Shown here: one piece after another, positions 12,732-13,689 of the stretch
Layout of the letters: each line of letters begins with the position of its first letter
How positions within the stretch are numbered: the first letter of the stretch is position 1
Origin: DATGKR01 sp035294565
Lineage (GTDB): Bacteria; Actinomycetota; Acidimicrobiia; Acidimicrobiales; Palsa-688
Direction of reading: 5' to 3'
Assembly (NCBI GenBank): GCA_035294565.1
Contig: DATGKR010000121.1
Span: 1 to 13,689, forward strand
DNA length: 13,689 nt
Made by a program: the position numbers and the translations under genes
Notes under the pieces: generated by a model
Databases searched by the model: none
What the model was told of the DNA's origin: nothing
Seen by the model: the letters and a program-made list of their open reading frames with translations, nothing else

Positions 12732-13689
12732 GTGAGGCCCGAGACCACCGAACCGTTTCCCGTGTACCTGGAGCAGCCCGCCGCCCCGGTCCCCGGAGGC
12801 CCCCGCCGCGGCTGGACGCCGCGGCGCAAGTTGTTGGCCGCGGGGGTCGCCGTTGTGGCGCTCGCAGGCGGCGGCCTCGGAGCGTGGTTGGGCACGCGGG
12901 GCTCCTCGACACCGGCGGCAGCGTTGTCGGTCACCACCGAGCGGGTGACCGCGACCACGGGGACGATGAAGCAGACGGTCTCCGCTTCGGGCACCGTCGA
13001 GCCGGCCCAGGAAGCGACCCTCACCTTCCCCGTCGGCGGCACCGTCAGCGCCGTCGACGTCACCACCGGCCAGACGGTGACGGCGGGTGAGGTTCTCGCC
13101 ACGCTGGACACGACAGCGCTCTCCGACCAGGTCGCGGCGGCTCAGGCGACGCTCACCGCCGCTGAGGACAGGCTGGCGGCCGACCAGTCGGCGGGGGCGT
13201 CTGCCAGCCAGATCGCCTCCGACGAGGCGTCGGTGACGACTGCGCAGTCGCAGCTGTCCTCGGCGCAGACCAGCCTGGCCGACGCCACCTTGACGGCGCC
13301 GTTCTCCGGGACCGTGGCCACGGTCGGCTACTCGGTCGGCGACGTGGTCGGCAGCTCAGGCTCGACCGCCGGCCGCGGGTCGTCGGGGTCCGGGTCTGCG
13401 GGGGCGACCGGCTCTTCCGGCTCGTCGAGCGGAGGGATCACGCTCGTCTCCACCGACTCGTTCGTCGTGGACACCTCGGTGGACGACACCGAGGTCGGCG
13501 AGGTGAAGACCGGCGACCAGGCGGTCATCGTCCCCACCGGGTCGGTGACCCAGTACTACGGAACCGTTGGGTCGGTCGGTTTGATCGCCTCTTCCTCGAG
13601 CGGGGTCCCGTCGTTCCCCGTCGTGGTGGACGTCACGGGCACGCCGAGCGGTCTCTACGCCGGGGCGTCGGCGACGGTGTCGATCGTGG
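12732..13689 (+). CDS. HlyD/MacA-type efflux adaptor (membrane fusion protein), 3' truncated by window
   Basis: The frame stays open from GTG 12732 to the window end, giving 319 residues without a stop. Residues 1-33 are cytoplasmic with a basic TPRRK end, followed by one membrane anchor at about 34-54. Next come a first half-lipoyl segment, LTFPVGGTVSAVDVTTGQTV (97-116) with 'AGEVLATLD', a short helical hairpin (about 128-183) of Ala/Gln/Ser-rich heptads, and the second half-lipoyl segment, ATLTAPFSGTVATVGYSVGD (185-204). A Gly/Ser-rich linker (208-235) leads into a beta-barrel domain (236 onward; 'VDDTEVGEVKTGDQAVI'). This is the order of RND/ABC adaptors; in Gram-positive actinobacteria such genes usually precede a MacB-like ATPase and a permease, which would lie beyond the window. 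The short hairpin fits a cell envelope without a TolC-type outer channel. It is divergent from sqdB, with which it may share control. The substrate is unknown. Confidence 0.88.
   Translation, partial: MRPETTEPFPVYLEQPAAPVPGGPRRGWTPRRKLLAAGVAVVALAGGGLGAWLGTRGSSTPAAALSVTTERVTATTGTMKQTVSASGTVEPAQEATLTFPVGGTVSAVDVTTGQTVTAGEVLATLDTTALSDQVAAAQATLTAAEDRLAADQSAGASASQIASDEASVTTAQSQLSSAQTSLADATLTAPFSGTVATVGYSVGDVVGSSGSTAGRGSSGSGSAGATGSSGSSSGGITLVSTDSFVVDTSVDDTEVGEVKTGDQAVIVPTGSVTQYYGTVGSVGLIASSSSGVPSFPVVVDVTGTPSGLYAGASATVSIV

Noticed and set aside
12644..13111. A 155-codon minus-strand frame opposite the efflux adaptor gene
   Set aside because: The plus strand encodes an adaptor with anchor and lipoyl motifs in order; the antisense frame has no recognisable features.

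Overview
The window looks like chromosomal DNA of a high-GC actinobacterium. Coding regions carry mostly G or C at third codon positions, and GTG and TTG starts are frequent. A secreted protein with a 'GYWLVASDGGVFSF' repeat of about 41 residues points most specifically to the class Acidimicrobiia; this lineage guess rests on remembered family distribution, not on a search. I saw no rRNA, tRNA, insertion sequence, integrase or true CRISPR array.

Layout. Positions 1-302 have no convincing gene and hold a cluster of palindromic repeats. A small four-helix membrane protein follows (303-749, minus). A divergent gap (750-1087) contains an eight-copy minisatellite of about 16 bp. Next is a secreted protein with propeller-like repeats and a degenerate M23-like C-terminal domain (1088-2461, plus). 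A minus-strand block follows (8459 to 2500, in transcription order): seryl-tRNA synthetase, a VOC-fold protein, an AMP-forming acyl-CoA ligase and two adjacent acyl-CoA dehydrogenases. The VOC and ligase genes overlap by ATGA, and the two dehydrogenases are 12 bp apart. A GT2 glycosyltransferase (8683-9534, plus) overlaps tail to tail with a GT-C type membrane glycosyltransferase (11290-9473, minus). Upstream of the latter, on the same strand, is a UDP-sulfoquinovose synthase (12548-11370, minus). An AT-richer divergent promoter region separates it from a plus-strand HlyD/MacA-type efflux adaptor that runs off the window end (12732 onward).

How the genes may work together. The ligase would activate a carboxylic acid to its CoA thioester and the dehydrogenase pair would introduce an alpha,beta double bond. 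The larger subunit keeps a glutamate at the isovaleryl/long-chain type catalytic position. The smaller subunit shows no glutamate at either classical position, which suggests a heteromeric enzyme of the FadE28-FadE29 (ChsE1-ChsE2) kind. The sulfoquinovose synthase beside a lipid-phosphate-sugar type GT2 and a GT-C enzyme, with no SqdX-like sulfolipid synthase in view, raises the possibility that the sulfosugar decorates a surface glycan or protein rather than, or in addition to, a lipid. That is the most interesting hypothesis here, and it is inference from gene neighbourhood only.
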